Source: Candidatus Wildermuthbacteria bacterium GWA2_46_15
Lineage (GTDB): Bacteria; Patescibacteriota; Minisyncoccia; Minisyncoccales; GWA2-46-15
NCBI GenBank assembly: GCA_001823105.1
Contig: MHTO01000025.1
Location: 19,101-43,998, forward strand
Length of the DNA stretch: 24,898 nt
Direction of reading: 5' to 3'
The notes beneath the pieces are model-generated. The model had not been told where the DNA came from. It worked only from the letters and a program-made list of their open reading frames with translations, and did not search any database. This document shows, piece by piece, positions 13,937 through 21,372 of the stretch (positions are counted from its first letter, which is position 1; the number at the start of each line of letters is the position of its first letter). The position numbers and the translations under genes were made by a program.

Positions 13937-14954
13937 TAAAAATGTTTGGGAGAGTTTTCTGGCGGGCGCCGCGGAAAAGACCTTTCTCCAGTCTTGGAAT
14001 TGGGGAGAATTTAGCCAAAACATGGGCGAGAAAATTTGGCGCCTGGGAATCTTCGATGAAACAGAATTAATCGCCGTGGCCCTGGTAGAAAAAAAAGTGA
14101 CCAAAAGAGGAACATTTTTACTAATACCACACGGACCGGTAACGATAAATTCCAATCCGCCAACCGGCGGACCAAATTATAAATCCCAAATTCTAGACAC
14201 TTTGACAAAAAGGTTAAAAGATATCGCCGTCGAAGAAAAAACGAGTTTTATCCGAATCAATCCGATCTGGGAAAGAAATCCCGAAAACGACGGCTTCTTT
14301 AAAGATTTTCGGCTCGCCCCGTTGCAGATGCACCCCGAATCAAGCTGGAAACTAGATATTACTCTCCCCGAAGAAAACCTTCTGGCCGAGATGCGCAAAA
14401 CCACCCGCTACCTGATCAAACGAGCGCAGAAAAACCAAGACATCCGGATCGACCAAAGCCGAAACCTGGTCGACGTTGAAAAGTTCAGTCGATTTCATGA
14501 CCAGGTCTCTCAAAGGCAACGTTTTGTCCCTTTCTCTTTGGAGTATCTCCAAAAAGAATTTCGGGCTTTCGCCCCTGACGATGGTGTCCGACTATTTTTC
14601 GGTTATCATAACAATGAGGTGGTGGCGGGCTCTTTTGTCATCTTCTGGTCGGGCATCGGCTTCTACCATCACGCTATTTCTCTGCCCCGCTACGCTAAAT
14701 TCTCCATTCCCTATCTCTTACAGTGGGAAGCGATTAAAGAAGCTAAAAGAAGAGATTGCCATCTTTACGACTTCTGGGGATTTGTCGATCCTCAAAAACA
14801 ACCGCGTCACCCCTGGGCCGGACCAACCTTGTTCAAAATGGGGTTTGGCGGTCAGGCCGATGAATATGTTAAAACCCGGGACTTGGTTCTCTCCCCCAAA
14901 TATTGGTTCACCTACCTCCTTGAGAAGCTAAGGAAGGTAAAGAGAAGACTTTGA
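13914..14954 (+). CDS. FemAB-family peptidyltransferase (FemX/MurM-like)
   Basis: A 346-residue FemABX protein with two GNAT-like halves. Landmarks are TFLQSWNWGEF near residue 23, the SSWKLDI...MRKTTRYLIKRAQKN segment (about 142-170), VAGSFVIFWSGIGFYHHAIS (about 238-257) and the C-terminal YDFWGFVDP...GPTLFKMGFGG. Family members add amino acids from aminoacyl-tRNA to the peptidoglycan precursor to build the interpeptide bridge. The start is GTG at 13914, inside the aminotransferase gene; no nearby in-frame ATG was found. Because the upstream leader is a T-box that looks seryl-specific and the unit includes SerRS, seryl-tRNA is a plausible donor, but nothing in the protein proves it. Confidence 0.88.
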   Translation: MEIREITDKNVWESFLAGAAEKTFLQSWNWGEFSQNMGEKIWRLGIFDETELIAVALVEKKVTKRGTFLLIPHGPVTINSNPPTGGPNYKSQILDTLTKRLKDIAVEEKTSFIRINPIWERNPENDGFFKDFRLAPLQMHPESSWKLDITLPEENLLAEMRKTTRYLIKRAQKNQDIRIDQSRNLVDVEKFSRFHDQVSQRQRFVPFSLEYLQKEFRAFAPDDGVRLFFGYHNNEVVAGSFVIFWSGIGFYHHAISLPRYAKFSIPYLLQWEAIKEAKRRDCHLYDFWGFVDPQKQPRHPWAGPTLFKMGFGGQADEYVKTRDLVLSPKYWFTYLLEKLRKVKRRL

Positions 14955-15745
14955 TGGTTAACAGCCAAAAGAGAAAATATAAAATCAAAAAAAAGAGATC
15001 ACTCTTAAAAAGCCGCCTCTTCTGGTCGGCTTTATTGACCATTGTCGGATTGACCTTGACCGCCGACCTGATTCTTTTTTCTCCGTTTCTACAGATCAAT
15101 GAGATTTCCGTGTCGGGCAACGAAAGGATTCCGGCCACAGAAATTCAAAATTCTATCTGGCCCGAGGTCGAGAAAAGCTTTCCTTTTGGATTAAAAAGCC
15201 GAAGCATTCTCTTGGCCGACCCTCCATCGATTAAAACCCGGCTTCTGGAAAAATTCCCTTTAATTGATGGTTTGAGCGTCAAAAGACTCCTGCCCAAATC
15301 CTTGGTGGTTGAAATCGGAGAAAGGAAAACCGTCAGTCTTTGGTGCTGGGAAATTAATTGCTTTGCCTTGGATAAAAATGGGGTCATCTTTGAGGCTGCC
15401 TCAGAAGGTCAGGCCGGTCTAGTGATTAAATCAAAACAGCCCAAAAATGAAATCTCGATCGGGAAAAAAGTGATGGAAGAAAAAATCTTAGAACAGATTC
15501 TCTTTATTCAACAGACGATGAGTCAAAAGGCAAAAATCGAAGCCAAGGAATTCACCCTCTTTGAGAACGACCAAAGACTCAATGCTAAAACTAACGAGGG
15601 CTGGGAAGTCTTTTTCGACCTCAAGGGAGACGTCAACTGGCCGCTGGTGGAGCTGGAGCTCGTCTTGGAAAAAGAACTCCCTCAGGAAAAAAGAGGGAGT
15701 CTGGAATATATTGACCTCAGATTCAACAAAGTTTACTACAAATAA
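14954..15745 (+). CDS. ftsQ: Cell-division protein FtsQ (POTRA domain)
   Basis: A 263-residue bitopic protein: basic cytoplasmic tail (about residues 1-22), one membrane helix (about 24-47), then a POTRA domain starting INEISVSGNERIPATEIQNSIW and the FtsQ/DivIB beta domain (LPKSLVVEIGERKTVSLW). FtsQ connects early and late divisome proteins. The ATG at 14954 overlaps the preceding stop as TGATG; a TTG one codon earlier is less likely. It ends the plus-strand run, converging with the minus-strand glycosyltransferase 21 bases later. Confidence 0.88.
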   Translation: MVNSQKRKYKIKKKRSLLKSRLFWSALLTIVGLTLTADLILFSPFLQINEISVSGNERIPATEIQNSIWPEVEKSFPFGLKSRSILLADPPSIKTRLLEKFPLIDGLSVKRLLPKSLVVEIGERKTVSLWCWEINCFALDKNGVIFEAASEGQAGLVIKSKQPKNEISIGKKVMEEKILEQILFIQQTMSQKAKIEAKEFTLFENDQRLNAKTNEGWEVFFDLKGDVNWPLVELELVLEKELPQEKRGSLEYIDLRFNKVYYK

Positions 15746-15746
15746 A

Positions 15747-15762
15747 TGAGGCCGGGCCTCGT
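15747..15762. terminator. Short hairpin between convergent genes
   Basis: GAGGC-CGG-GCCTC lies in the 21-base gap between ftsQ and the convergent glycosyltransferase gene. It could stop transcription from either side, but it has no T run, so the call is weak. Confidence 0.3.
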
Positions 15763-15766
15763 AGAC

Positions 15767-17530
15767 CTAGTCGATTTTGTAGACGAAAATTGAGTGGCCG
15801 ATTGTGGTTACGGGTTTGTATTGGTCGAGCCAGCGATAATAGCCGGTTTTGTCCCGAAAACCTTTGACGGGTTCGCCTCGTCCGCCCTGTAAAAGGGTGG
15901 CGGAAACCGCGAGATATGGCGTTGCGGTTAATTCCTCGGGCTTCTGGTCTCCCCGCCATGGTAAATACCGTTGGCCCAGGTAATATCGGGTGTCGGAACC
16001 GCCAAAGTAATCGAGATAAATCTTCTCGATTTTATTTTTCTCCAGCCATTGATCAAGCCTTTTCAAATCCTGGCCCCAGTCCAGATTAGAATCAACCGCA
16101 TAAATATAACCCTGGCTGGGACCGCCGGCCAGTTCGTTAAAATAGGCTAGGAAAGAAGGGTAAACATTAATCACGGAAAAAGCTTGCCAGGCTAAGAGAA
16201 GTCCCAATAAAGCCAGTTTTGGCTTCAAAAATGGCGGCCTTAACCACAAAAGGGCCAATCCGCTGGTTAATAAGATGGTAAAGGGGAAAACCGGCAAGAG
16301 ATGTCGGACGCCAATATTCAAGTTACCGCCTAAGGTTGTCAACCAATAAAAGGCAATAAAGCTGAGAAAAGAGAATTCCACAAAATGGTTCTTTAACCAT
16401 CCTCTTAATCTGGACAAAGGATTCTGCCAAAATGGTTTTTTTACCAAATAGGCCGCGGTCAAAACACCGATCAAAAGCAAGATAAAGAAGGGGAGTGGTT
16501 CCTTGATTAAATAGACAACCGGGAAATAGTTTTTCCAACCCGTCGCGGAAACTTCGCCCAAAAAATAAGTAGTGTTGCCGGCCGCCCCTCTTTGCAAAAC
16601 CATGACCAGGCCTAAAAGATAAGCTGCCAAGGGTCGGAGGACGGAGCTATCAGACAGAGGCGGAATAATCTTTCGCAAAGCCTGAATGGGATGAGAAGCC
16701 AGAATGGAGCTGGCATCCTGAGCTTGCTTTTCCGGTGGATAGTTCCAAACGTGATAGACATAGAGCAGCCAAACCACGGTCAATGCTATAATTAAAATGA
16801 CAACGAATTTAAGGCCGTGGGTGAAAAAGGAAACAAGAAACTGGCGCCCGGAAGCAGAATTCAGCCAAGCCGAGACCAGGATCAAGAATCCGAGAAACGG
16901 CAGTATCAAGATCGTCGAAAACTTAGTCAGAAGAGCCAAGCCAAGAGCCAATCCGGCGATCAACAGACTCTTTTTCGAAGACTCTTTTAGGAACTTGAGG
17001 AAATAATAACTGGCCAGGACCACTCCCAAGGCGGCTCCAATATCGGTTGTCACTAGCCGACCATGAGCCAAAAAAGTTGGTGAAAAGGCGAAAAGAAAAA
17101 GCGCCAGCAGAGCGGCCTTATTCCCATAGAGCTCTTTGGCCCACTTGAAAACATAAAAGCCCAAAAGCAAAAGGACGAAAATCATGGGAATTCTGGCCAA
17201 AAAAATGATCTTTTCGGCGGGGTTTCCTGACCGGAAAAGAAACTGATTGCCGAACTCCCATTGACCGTTGACGTCTTTCTGCCAAGCAGGACTGTTCAAC
17301 GGAAAGCTAATTCCCTTGATAAAAAGCAGGGGCAGGGCGGCCAGATCCTTGATTAAAGGCGGGTGCTCCGGATTAAGACGCATGTCTTTCTGGGTCAGAT
17401 AGGAGTAGCCGGCCGGCAAATGGGCGAGCTCATCCATGGTCAAAGAATCATCTTTAATGCTAAAAACCGCTATTGCAAAAACGAATACGAGGAGCGAAAT
17501 AGCGATTAAATTGGTTAGACGGGAAGACAT
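15767..17530 (-). CDS. GT-C membrane glycosyltransferase (ArnT/PMT-like)
   Basis: A 587-residue protein with about 10-12 membrane helices. The first external loop has the acidic motif of lipid-phosphate-sugar-dependent transferases, MDELAHLPAGYSYL (Asp33-Glu34), followed by LNPEHPPLIK (about residues 52-61), both typical of glycosyltransferase family 39 (PMT/ArnT-like). A soluble C-terminal part includes YAVDSNLDWGQDLKRLDQWL. Such enzymes move a sugar from a polyprenyl carrier to protein or lipid on the outer face. Donor and acceptor are unknown. It follows another GT-C gene on the same strand with a 57-base repeat-like gap. The final region overlaps no other gene. Confidence 0.85.
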   Translation of the reverse strand: MSSRLTNLIAISLLVFVFAIAVFSIKDDSLTMDELAHLPAGYSYLTQKDMRLNPEHPPLIKDLAALPLLFIKGISFPLNSPAWQKDVNGQWEFGNQFLFRSGNPAEKIIFLARIPMIFVLLLLGFYVFKWAKELYGNKAALLALFLFAFSPTFLAHGRLVTTDIGAALGVVLASYYFLKFLKESSKKSLLIAGLALGLALLTKFSTILILPFLGFLILVSAWLNSASGRQFLVSFFTHGLKFVVILIIALTVVWLLYVYHVWNYPPEKQAQDASSILASHPIQALRKIIPPLSDSSVLRPLAAYLLGLVMVLQRGAAGNTTYFLGEVSATGWKNYFPVVYLIKEPLPFFILLLIGVLTAAYLVKKPFWQNPLSRLRGWLKNHFVEFSFLSFIAFYWLTTLGGNLNIGVRHLLPVFPFTILLTSGLALLWLRPPFLKPKLALLGLLLAWQAFSVINVYPSFLAYFNELAGGPSQGYIYAVDSNLDWGQDLKRLDQWLEKNKIEKIYLDYFGGSDTRYYLGQRYLPWRGDQKPEELTATPYLAVSATLLQGGRGEPVKGFRDKTGYYRWLDQYKPVTTIGHSIFVYKID

Positions 17531-17600
17531 GGCTTTTAATTTTCAATTCTCAATTTACAATTTTCAATCAATGATACAATTGAAAATTCATTGAAAATTA
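17531..17600. repeat. AT-rich inverted repeat between two glycosyltransferase genes
   Basis: The gap is built of AATTTTCAATT-type words on one side and ATTGAAAATT words on the other (AATTTTCAATCAATG / CATTGAAAATT), giving an imperfect palindrome. The last three codons and stop of the upstream gene (ACT-AAT-TTT-CAA-TGA read on the minus strand) lie in it. Similar TTGAAAATTG intergenic repeats are common in such genomes (from memory). Confidence 0.5.
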
Positions 17601-19159
17601 GTAATTACTTTAGCATCGGGAAACATGTTTTTAACCCTCTCTGCTAAGTTATTGTCTTCCTTCATCAAAACAATAACAGTTTTTCTACCATCTATCTTTA
17701 TTTTATCCAATTCCTCCGGTTTCAGATAGACCGCGCGCAGTTTTCCGAACTTGGCTCTTTCCAAAAACATGATTGTTTGACTGGGCATAGGAATGCCGTC
17801 CGGATAGGGGACGGGAACGCCAGATTCATTAACAATAACATATTTTTGCGTTTCCTCTGGCAGGGAATTAAGATGATCGGCAATTTGAACATATTTTACG
17901 GTAAAAGCGCCTTCAACGTTAGGGTTTTTGGCCCAGACAAAGAAATAACGCCCGGTGTCGAAAAACCCCAAGAAAACCACAGCCGCTAAAACTAGAATCG
18001 CGCCAAACCTTCTCAAAGATGGCTGAACTTTATATTCCGAGCAAAGCTGGTAAAACCAAAAAACCGCGACGGCAACGAAAATATAGGCGACCGGGATAAC
18101 GCCAATGGTCCGCAGGGCATGCGGGATGCCTTCCAAAGTCAAAGCCCCGGGTAAAAGCAAGGCGAAAAACCAGCTCAACAAGAAACCGTGAACGGCAACT
18201 TCTCGCCACTTTCTTTTGCGAATGCCACGGATCAAATCCCGGACGACCAAAAAAAGGCCGAGAAACATTAGAACTCCTAATCCTGGCGCCAACTGCGGCC
18301 AGCCGGGCAGATTGTGGCGCCAGTTGCTGTCGCCGGCAAAAACAAACATCTGGAGATGGACGAAAAGGCTCTTGGCGAACTCCAAAATCGGGTTAGCCGA
18401 AGAAAAAACAGAAACCCCGGTCGCCCGGCCGATAAAATCTTGGGGATTGGTTAAAAAGTAAAGACCAATGGGTAAAGCAATAATAAATACCGATAACAAA
18501 TAACCGGTAACTAATAACAGATATTTTTTCTGGAGATTTTCCTTTCGATAACTCAACCAATAGGGGATAAGCAGAAATGGCAAGATTAAGGGCGCCACTC
18601 TAAAAGCAATATAAGTATGAAAGCCCAAGCCAAAAACCGCGCCGGCAATAATGACCGGCCATAATTTTTTCTGCCTCAATCCCAAAAACAAAAGGTAAAA
18701 AGCCCAAACCAGGAAAAACGGCACCATGATGGCCCGAAAACCAAAGCGGGAAAAATTCAAATGCCAGAAACTAGTGGCCAAAAGAAAAACAGCTAGAAGT
18801 TCGAAGTTAGAAGTTAAAAATCGCGGGCCTAAAAGACGAAATACCTCTTTAACTAGAAGATAAAAGCCAAAAACGGTGAGAATGCCGATTATGGCGGCGA
18901 CAATTTTGATTGTCCAGACCGATGGGCCGAAAATCAAGAAAGATAAAGCAATCAGGTTGATAAATAATCCTTCCCGGCCGTTATTTTCCGGATAAAAGGG
19001 TTTAAAGTTGCCGCTCTTTAAGGCGTCTAGAGCATCATTGCCGTTCATGGCCACGTCCGGATAAAGCCCGGGCGGAATCGTGTCCAACTGCCAGAAACGT
19101 AAAGCCCCGGCTATAAGTAAGATCAAAATCAGCAAAATTATCTCTTGTTTCCTTATCAT
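17588..19159 (-). CDS. GT-C membrane glycosyltransferase (PMT-like)
   Basis: A 523-residue multi-pass protein, about 10-11 helices in the first 390 residues, then a small soluble tail with a NESGVPVPYPDG...KTVIVLMKED segment. The first loop reads RFWQLDTIPPGLYPDVAMNGNDALD (residues 21-45), the layout of PMT-like glycosyltransferases, but the usual DE pair is replaced by a single Asp35 followed by later acidic residues. It probably transfers sugar from a polyprenyl-phosphate donor outside the membrane; acceptor unknown. It is divergent from hrcA and upstream of a second GT-C gene. The C-terminal TNFQ and stop come from a repeat-like sequence, so the native end may have been altered. Confidence 0.78.
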   Translation of the reverse strand: MIRKQEIILLILILLIAGALRFWQLDTIPPGLYPDVAMNGNDALDALKSGNFKPFYPENNGREGLFINLIALSFLIFGPSVWTIKIVAAIIGILTVFGFYLLVKEVFRLLGPRFLTSNFELLAVFLLATSFWHLNFSRFGFRAIMVPFFLVWAFYLLFLGLRQKKLWPVIIAGAVFGLGFHTYIAFRVAPLILPFLLIPYWLSYRKENLQKKYLLLVTGYLLSVFIIALPIGLYFLTNPQDFIGRATGVSVFSSANPILEFAKSLFVHLQMFVFAGDSNWRHNLPGWPQLAPGLGVLMFLGLFLVVRDLIRGIRKRKWREVAVHGFLLSWFFALLLPGALTLEGIPHALRTIGVIPVAYIFVAVAVFWFYQLCSEYKVQPSLRRFGAILVLAAVVFLGFFDTGRYFFVWAKNPNVEGAFTVKYVQIADHLNSLPEETQKYVIVNESGVPVPYPDGIPMPSQTIMFLERAKFGKLRAVYLKPEELDKIKIDGRKTVIVLMKEDNNLAERVKNMFPDAKVITNFQ

Positions 19160-19361
19160 TAATTTATTTTAGCAAAAAACAAGGATCATAACCAATACTA
19201 ATCTTCCATAAATGATGGACGACCGTTCTTCGTTTATGTCACAATAATAAGAGGAGTTTTAAAACGCCGACAACGTACAATTACTGCGATCGCTTTAATT
19301 GTTAGTTATTTTGTTCAGAAAAACAAAAAGTTCCGGCGCACTCTTGAGGGTTCGGCAATCC
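19160..19361. other. Intergenic region upstream of the heat-shock operon, no gene seen
   Basis: About 200 bases between divergent genes. No frame with coding character and no RNA gene was recognised. It should hold the promoter of the minus-strand glycosyltransferase, but I cannot place one with confidence. A lone GCACTC (19338-19343) resembles half a CIRCE arm. Confidence 0.5.
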
Positions 19362-19388
19362 TTAGCAATCTCTGGGCTTGACTGCTAA
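19362..19388 (+). promoter_or_regulatory. CIRCE operator (HrcA binding site)
   Basis: TTAGCAATC - nine bases - GACTGCTAA. The CIRCE consensus is TTAGCACTC-N9-GAGTGCTAA, so this copy differs at one base in each arm and keeps the exact 9-9-9 spacing. It overlaps the -35 box TTGACT (19378-19383) of the hrcA promoter, so bound HrcA would block RNA polymerase. Confidence 0.9.
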
Positions 19389-19405
19389 TCTGGGTTTGGT
19401 AGAAT
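19378..19405 (+). promoter_or_regulatory. Promoter of the hrcA-grpE-dnaK-dnaJ operon
   Basis: TTGACT (19378-19383), a 16-base spacer, TAGAAT (19400-19405). The -35 lies in CIRCE and the -10 in the second inverted repeat. The leader holds GAGAAGGA (19414-19420) as ribosome binding site ten bases before the hrcA ATG. Confidence 0.8.
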
Positions 19406-19427
19406 GTTCATTGAGAAGGAACATTCT
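19401..19427 (+). promoter_or_regulatory. Second 9-N9-9 inverted repeat (possible second operator or RNA hairpin)
   Basis: AGAATGTTC - nine bases - GAACATTCT is a perfect inverted repeat with exactly CIRCE geometry but a different sequence. It spans the -10 box, the start site and the ribosome binding site, and ends two bases before the ATG. As RNA it would form a hairpin with the ribosome binding site in its loop. Confidence 0.6.
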
Positions 19428-19429
19428 TT

Positions 19430-20155
19430 ATGGAATTGACCGAAAGACAAAAATTAATACTGGGAAGGACAGTTGAAGAATATATCGACTCGGCCAATCC
19501 CATCTCTTCCGGCGAGCTAAGTAAGAAGCATGATTTTGGCATTTGTACGGCCATGATCCGCATCGAAATGGAAAGGCTAGAGGATGAGGGATTTCTTTTC
19601 CATCCTTTCATTTCCGCCGGCCGAATGCCCACCGACAAAGGTTATCGCTTTTTTGTCGACCACCTTCTGGAAAACAAAAAACAAAACTTTAAATTTAAAG
19701 AAGAGGAATTAGCCAAAGAAGTCCGGCAAGTCAAGGGAGAAGTTAAGGATTACTTTAAAACCATCCAGGAATTAACTAAGATCGTCTCGGAATTCACGTC
19801 TTCCCTGGCCCTCAGCTATCTGCCGGAAAAGGAACTATCCTTGAAAGAGGGTTGGGGCGAGGCGGTTAAAGAACCGGAGTTTTCTGATAGTAAGTCTTTC
19901 GAGAACTTTATTGGCTTGGTCGAAAGCTGGGAAAGAGAAGTCATCCCCGAACTAAACCTATCAAGCCAAATCGAGGTCTTTATCGGCCAGGAAAACCCCA
20001 GTCCCAAAGCCAAGGATTTTACCATCATTGCTTCCCGCTGCTCTTTCCCGGAAGACAAAGAGGGAATCCTGGTTATCTTCGGCCCCAAAAGAATGACTTA
20101 TAACAAGAATATTTGGACCCTTAATTCGATTACAAAATTACTCTTAGAAGACTAG
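19430..20155 (+). CDS. hrcA: Heat-inducible transcription repressor HrcA
   Basis: A 241-residue HrcA, the repressor that binds CIRCE and depends on chaperones for its active fold. The N-terminal winged helix covers about residues 1-70: LTERQKLIL, then IRIEMERLEDEGFLFHPFISAGRMPTDKGYRFFVDHLL, the family signature. The C-terminal end has GILVIFGPKRMTYNKNIWTLNSI, matching the HrcA GAF-like domain. Most HrcA proteins have about 340 residues; here part of the central region is missing, as is seen in streamlined genomes. The gene is the first of the operon and is preceded by its own operator and a recognisable ribosome binding site. Confidence 0.93.
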   Translation: MELTERQKLILGRTVEEYIDSANPISSGELSKKHDFGICTAMIRIEMERLEDEGFLFHPFISAGRMPTDKGYRFFVDHLLENKKQNFKFKEEELAKEVRQVKGEVKDYFKTIQELTKIVSEFTSSLALSYLPEKELSLKEGWGEAVKEPEFSDSKSFENFIGLVESWEREVIPELNLSSQIEVFIGQENPSPKAKDFTIIASRCSFPEDKEGILVIFGPKRMTYNKNIWTLNSITKLLLED

Positions 20156-20158
20156 AGC

Positions 20159-20659
20159 ATGCCCACAGAAGATACCGAGGAGTTACCGCTCAATGAAGTT
20201 GAGCGGTCGCTGGAGGAATGCCAGAAACAGAGAGACGAATATTTAGCCGGCTGGCAAAGGGCCCGGGCTGATTTTCTCAACTATAAAAAGGAGGAAATTG
20301 AGCGCCTCAAGGGATTCATCAATTACGCGAGCGAGGAGACGATTTTAAAAGTCTTGCCCTTGTTAGATAATCTGTATCTGGCCGAGAAGAACCTGCCCGA
20401 AAACCTGAAAAACGACGATTACGTTAAGGGATTACTGCAGACCAAAACACTGTTTGAAAACTTCCTCAAGGAACAGGGGATTGCGCCGATTGAGGTCTTG
20501 GGTAAAAAATTTGATCCGAATTTACACGAAGTCATTGAGGAGGTTGAAGTAAAAGACCAAGAACCGGGCATTATAGTTGAAGAGATCCAGAAGGGTTATT
20601 TAATCCAAGAGCGACTTTTAAGACCGGCCAAAGTTAAAATCACTAAACCCGAGGTATGA
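20159..20659 (+). CDS. grpE: Nucleotide exchange factor GrpE
   Basis: A 166-residue GrpE, which releases ADP from DnaK. The N-terminal half is acidic and helical, a long coiled coil up to about residue 70 with RARADFLNYKKEEIERL. The C-terminal beta-wing domain shows LLQTKTLFENFLKEQGI...VLGKKFDPNLHEVIEEVE and ends IQKGYLIQERLLRPAKVKI, the family signature GY...RLLRPA.V. It starts three bases after hrcA and overlaps the protease gene by four bases (ATGA). Confidence 0.96.
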   Translation: MPTEDTEELPLNEVERSLEECQKQRDEYLAGWQRARADFLNYKKEEIERLKGFINYASEETILKVLPLLDNLYLAEKNLPENLKNDDYVKGLLQTKTLFENFLKEQGIAPIEVLGKKFDPNLHEVIEEVEVKDQEPGIIVEEIQKGYLIQERLLRPAKVKITKPEV

Positions 20660-21351
20660 AAATCTCAGAAATCATTGAGAAGAATAAGAAATCCATGGTC
20701 TTGCTGGAAATCCTTATTCCTAAGGACAACGATCAAGCCATGCGCAGCGTCCGGGGCACGGGTTTCATTGTTTCTCGAGACGGAAGGTTTATAACCAACA
20801 ACCACGTTTACCAGCAGATACCCGAAAACGAAAGACAATATCTTAGAGTCATGGTGCCCGGCAAAACCGATGACAAGGGTATCGTCTATTATGATAGTTA
20901 CCGGCTAGAGTTGTTAAGAAGAGATGAAGAAAATGATCTCGCTCTGATGAAAATCATCACTCCTCCGGAAACCGCTTTTGCTCCGGTTGGCGATATGGCT
21001 GAATCTGAATCAATTAAAGAAGGGGAAGAGGTCCTTTTCCTGGGCTATCCTTTGGCCACGGAATTAATGAGCCTGGGTTTTGGCATCACCCTGGCCGCCA
21101 ACCACTGTATCGTCAGCGCGATAAAACGGAGAATCACCGACGGTTCAATGCACTTTTTCATGGTGGATACGCACATCAATAATGGCTCCAGCGGTTCACC
21201 GGTCTTCTCGGCTGAAACGGGAAAAGTTGTGGGCGTGGCCAGCGGCCGAATCTCGGCCAAGATTCCGCTGGCCGAAAACAAGATGGCTGACATTCCCGCC
21301 AACATGGGAATTTGTCGGCCGGCCAAAGAAATTATTAATTTAATCAGTTAA
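20656..21351 (+). CDS. Trypsin-like serine protease without signal peptide (heat-shock operon member)
   Basis: A 231-residue trypsin-fold protease. RGTGFIVSRDGRFITNNHV gives His50, ENDLALMKI gives Asp94 and NNGSSGSPV gives the nucleophile Ser179, so the triad is complete. It resembles the protease domain of HtrA/Deg proteins but has no PDZ domain, no signal peptide and no membrane anchor, so it should act in the cytosol. It is translationally coupled to grpE (ATGA overlap) and lies 21 bases before dnaK, inside the CIRCE-controlled unit. A protein quality-control role is the likely reading. Peptidase substrates cannot be told from sequence. Confidence 0.87.
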   Translation: MKISEIIEKNKKSMVLLEILIPKDNDQAMRSVRGTGFIVSRDGRFITNNHVYQQIPENERQYLRVMVPGKTDDKGIVYYDSYRLELLRRDEENDLALMKIITPPETAFAPVGDMAESESIKEGEEVLFLGYPLATELMSLGFGITLAANHCIVSAIKRRITDGSMHFFMVDTHINNGSSGSPVFSAETGKVVGVASGRISAKIPLAENKMADIPANMGICRPAKEIINLIS

Positions 21352-21372
21352 GAAGTTATCATATAAAAAACT

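Noticed and set aside
19338..19360. Third CIRCE-like site around GCACTC
   Set aside because: Only one half-arm fits; the partner CGGCAATCC is not complementary.
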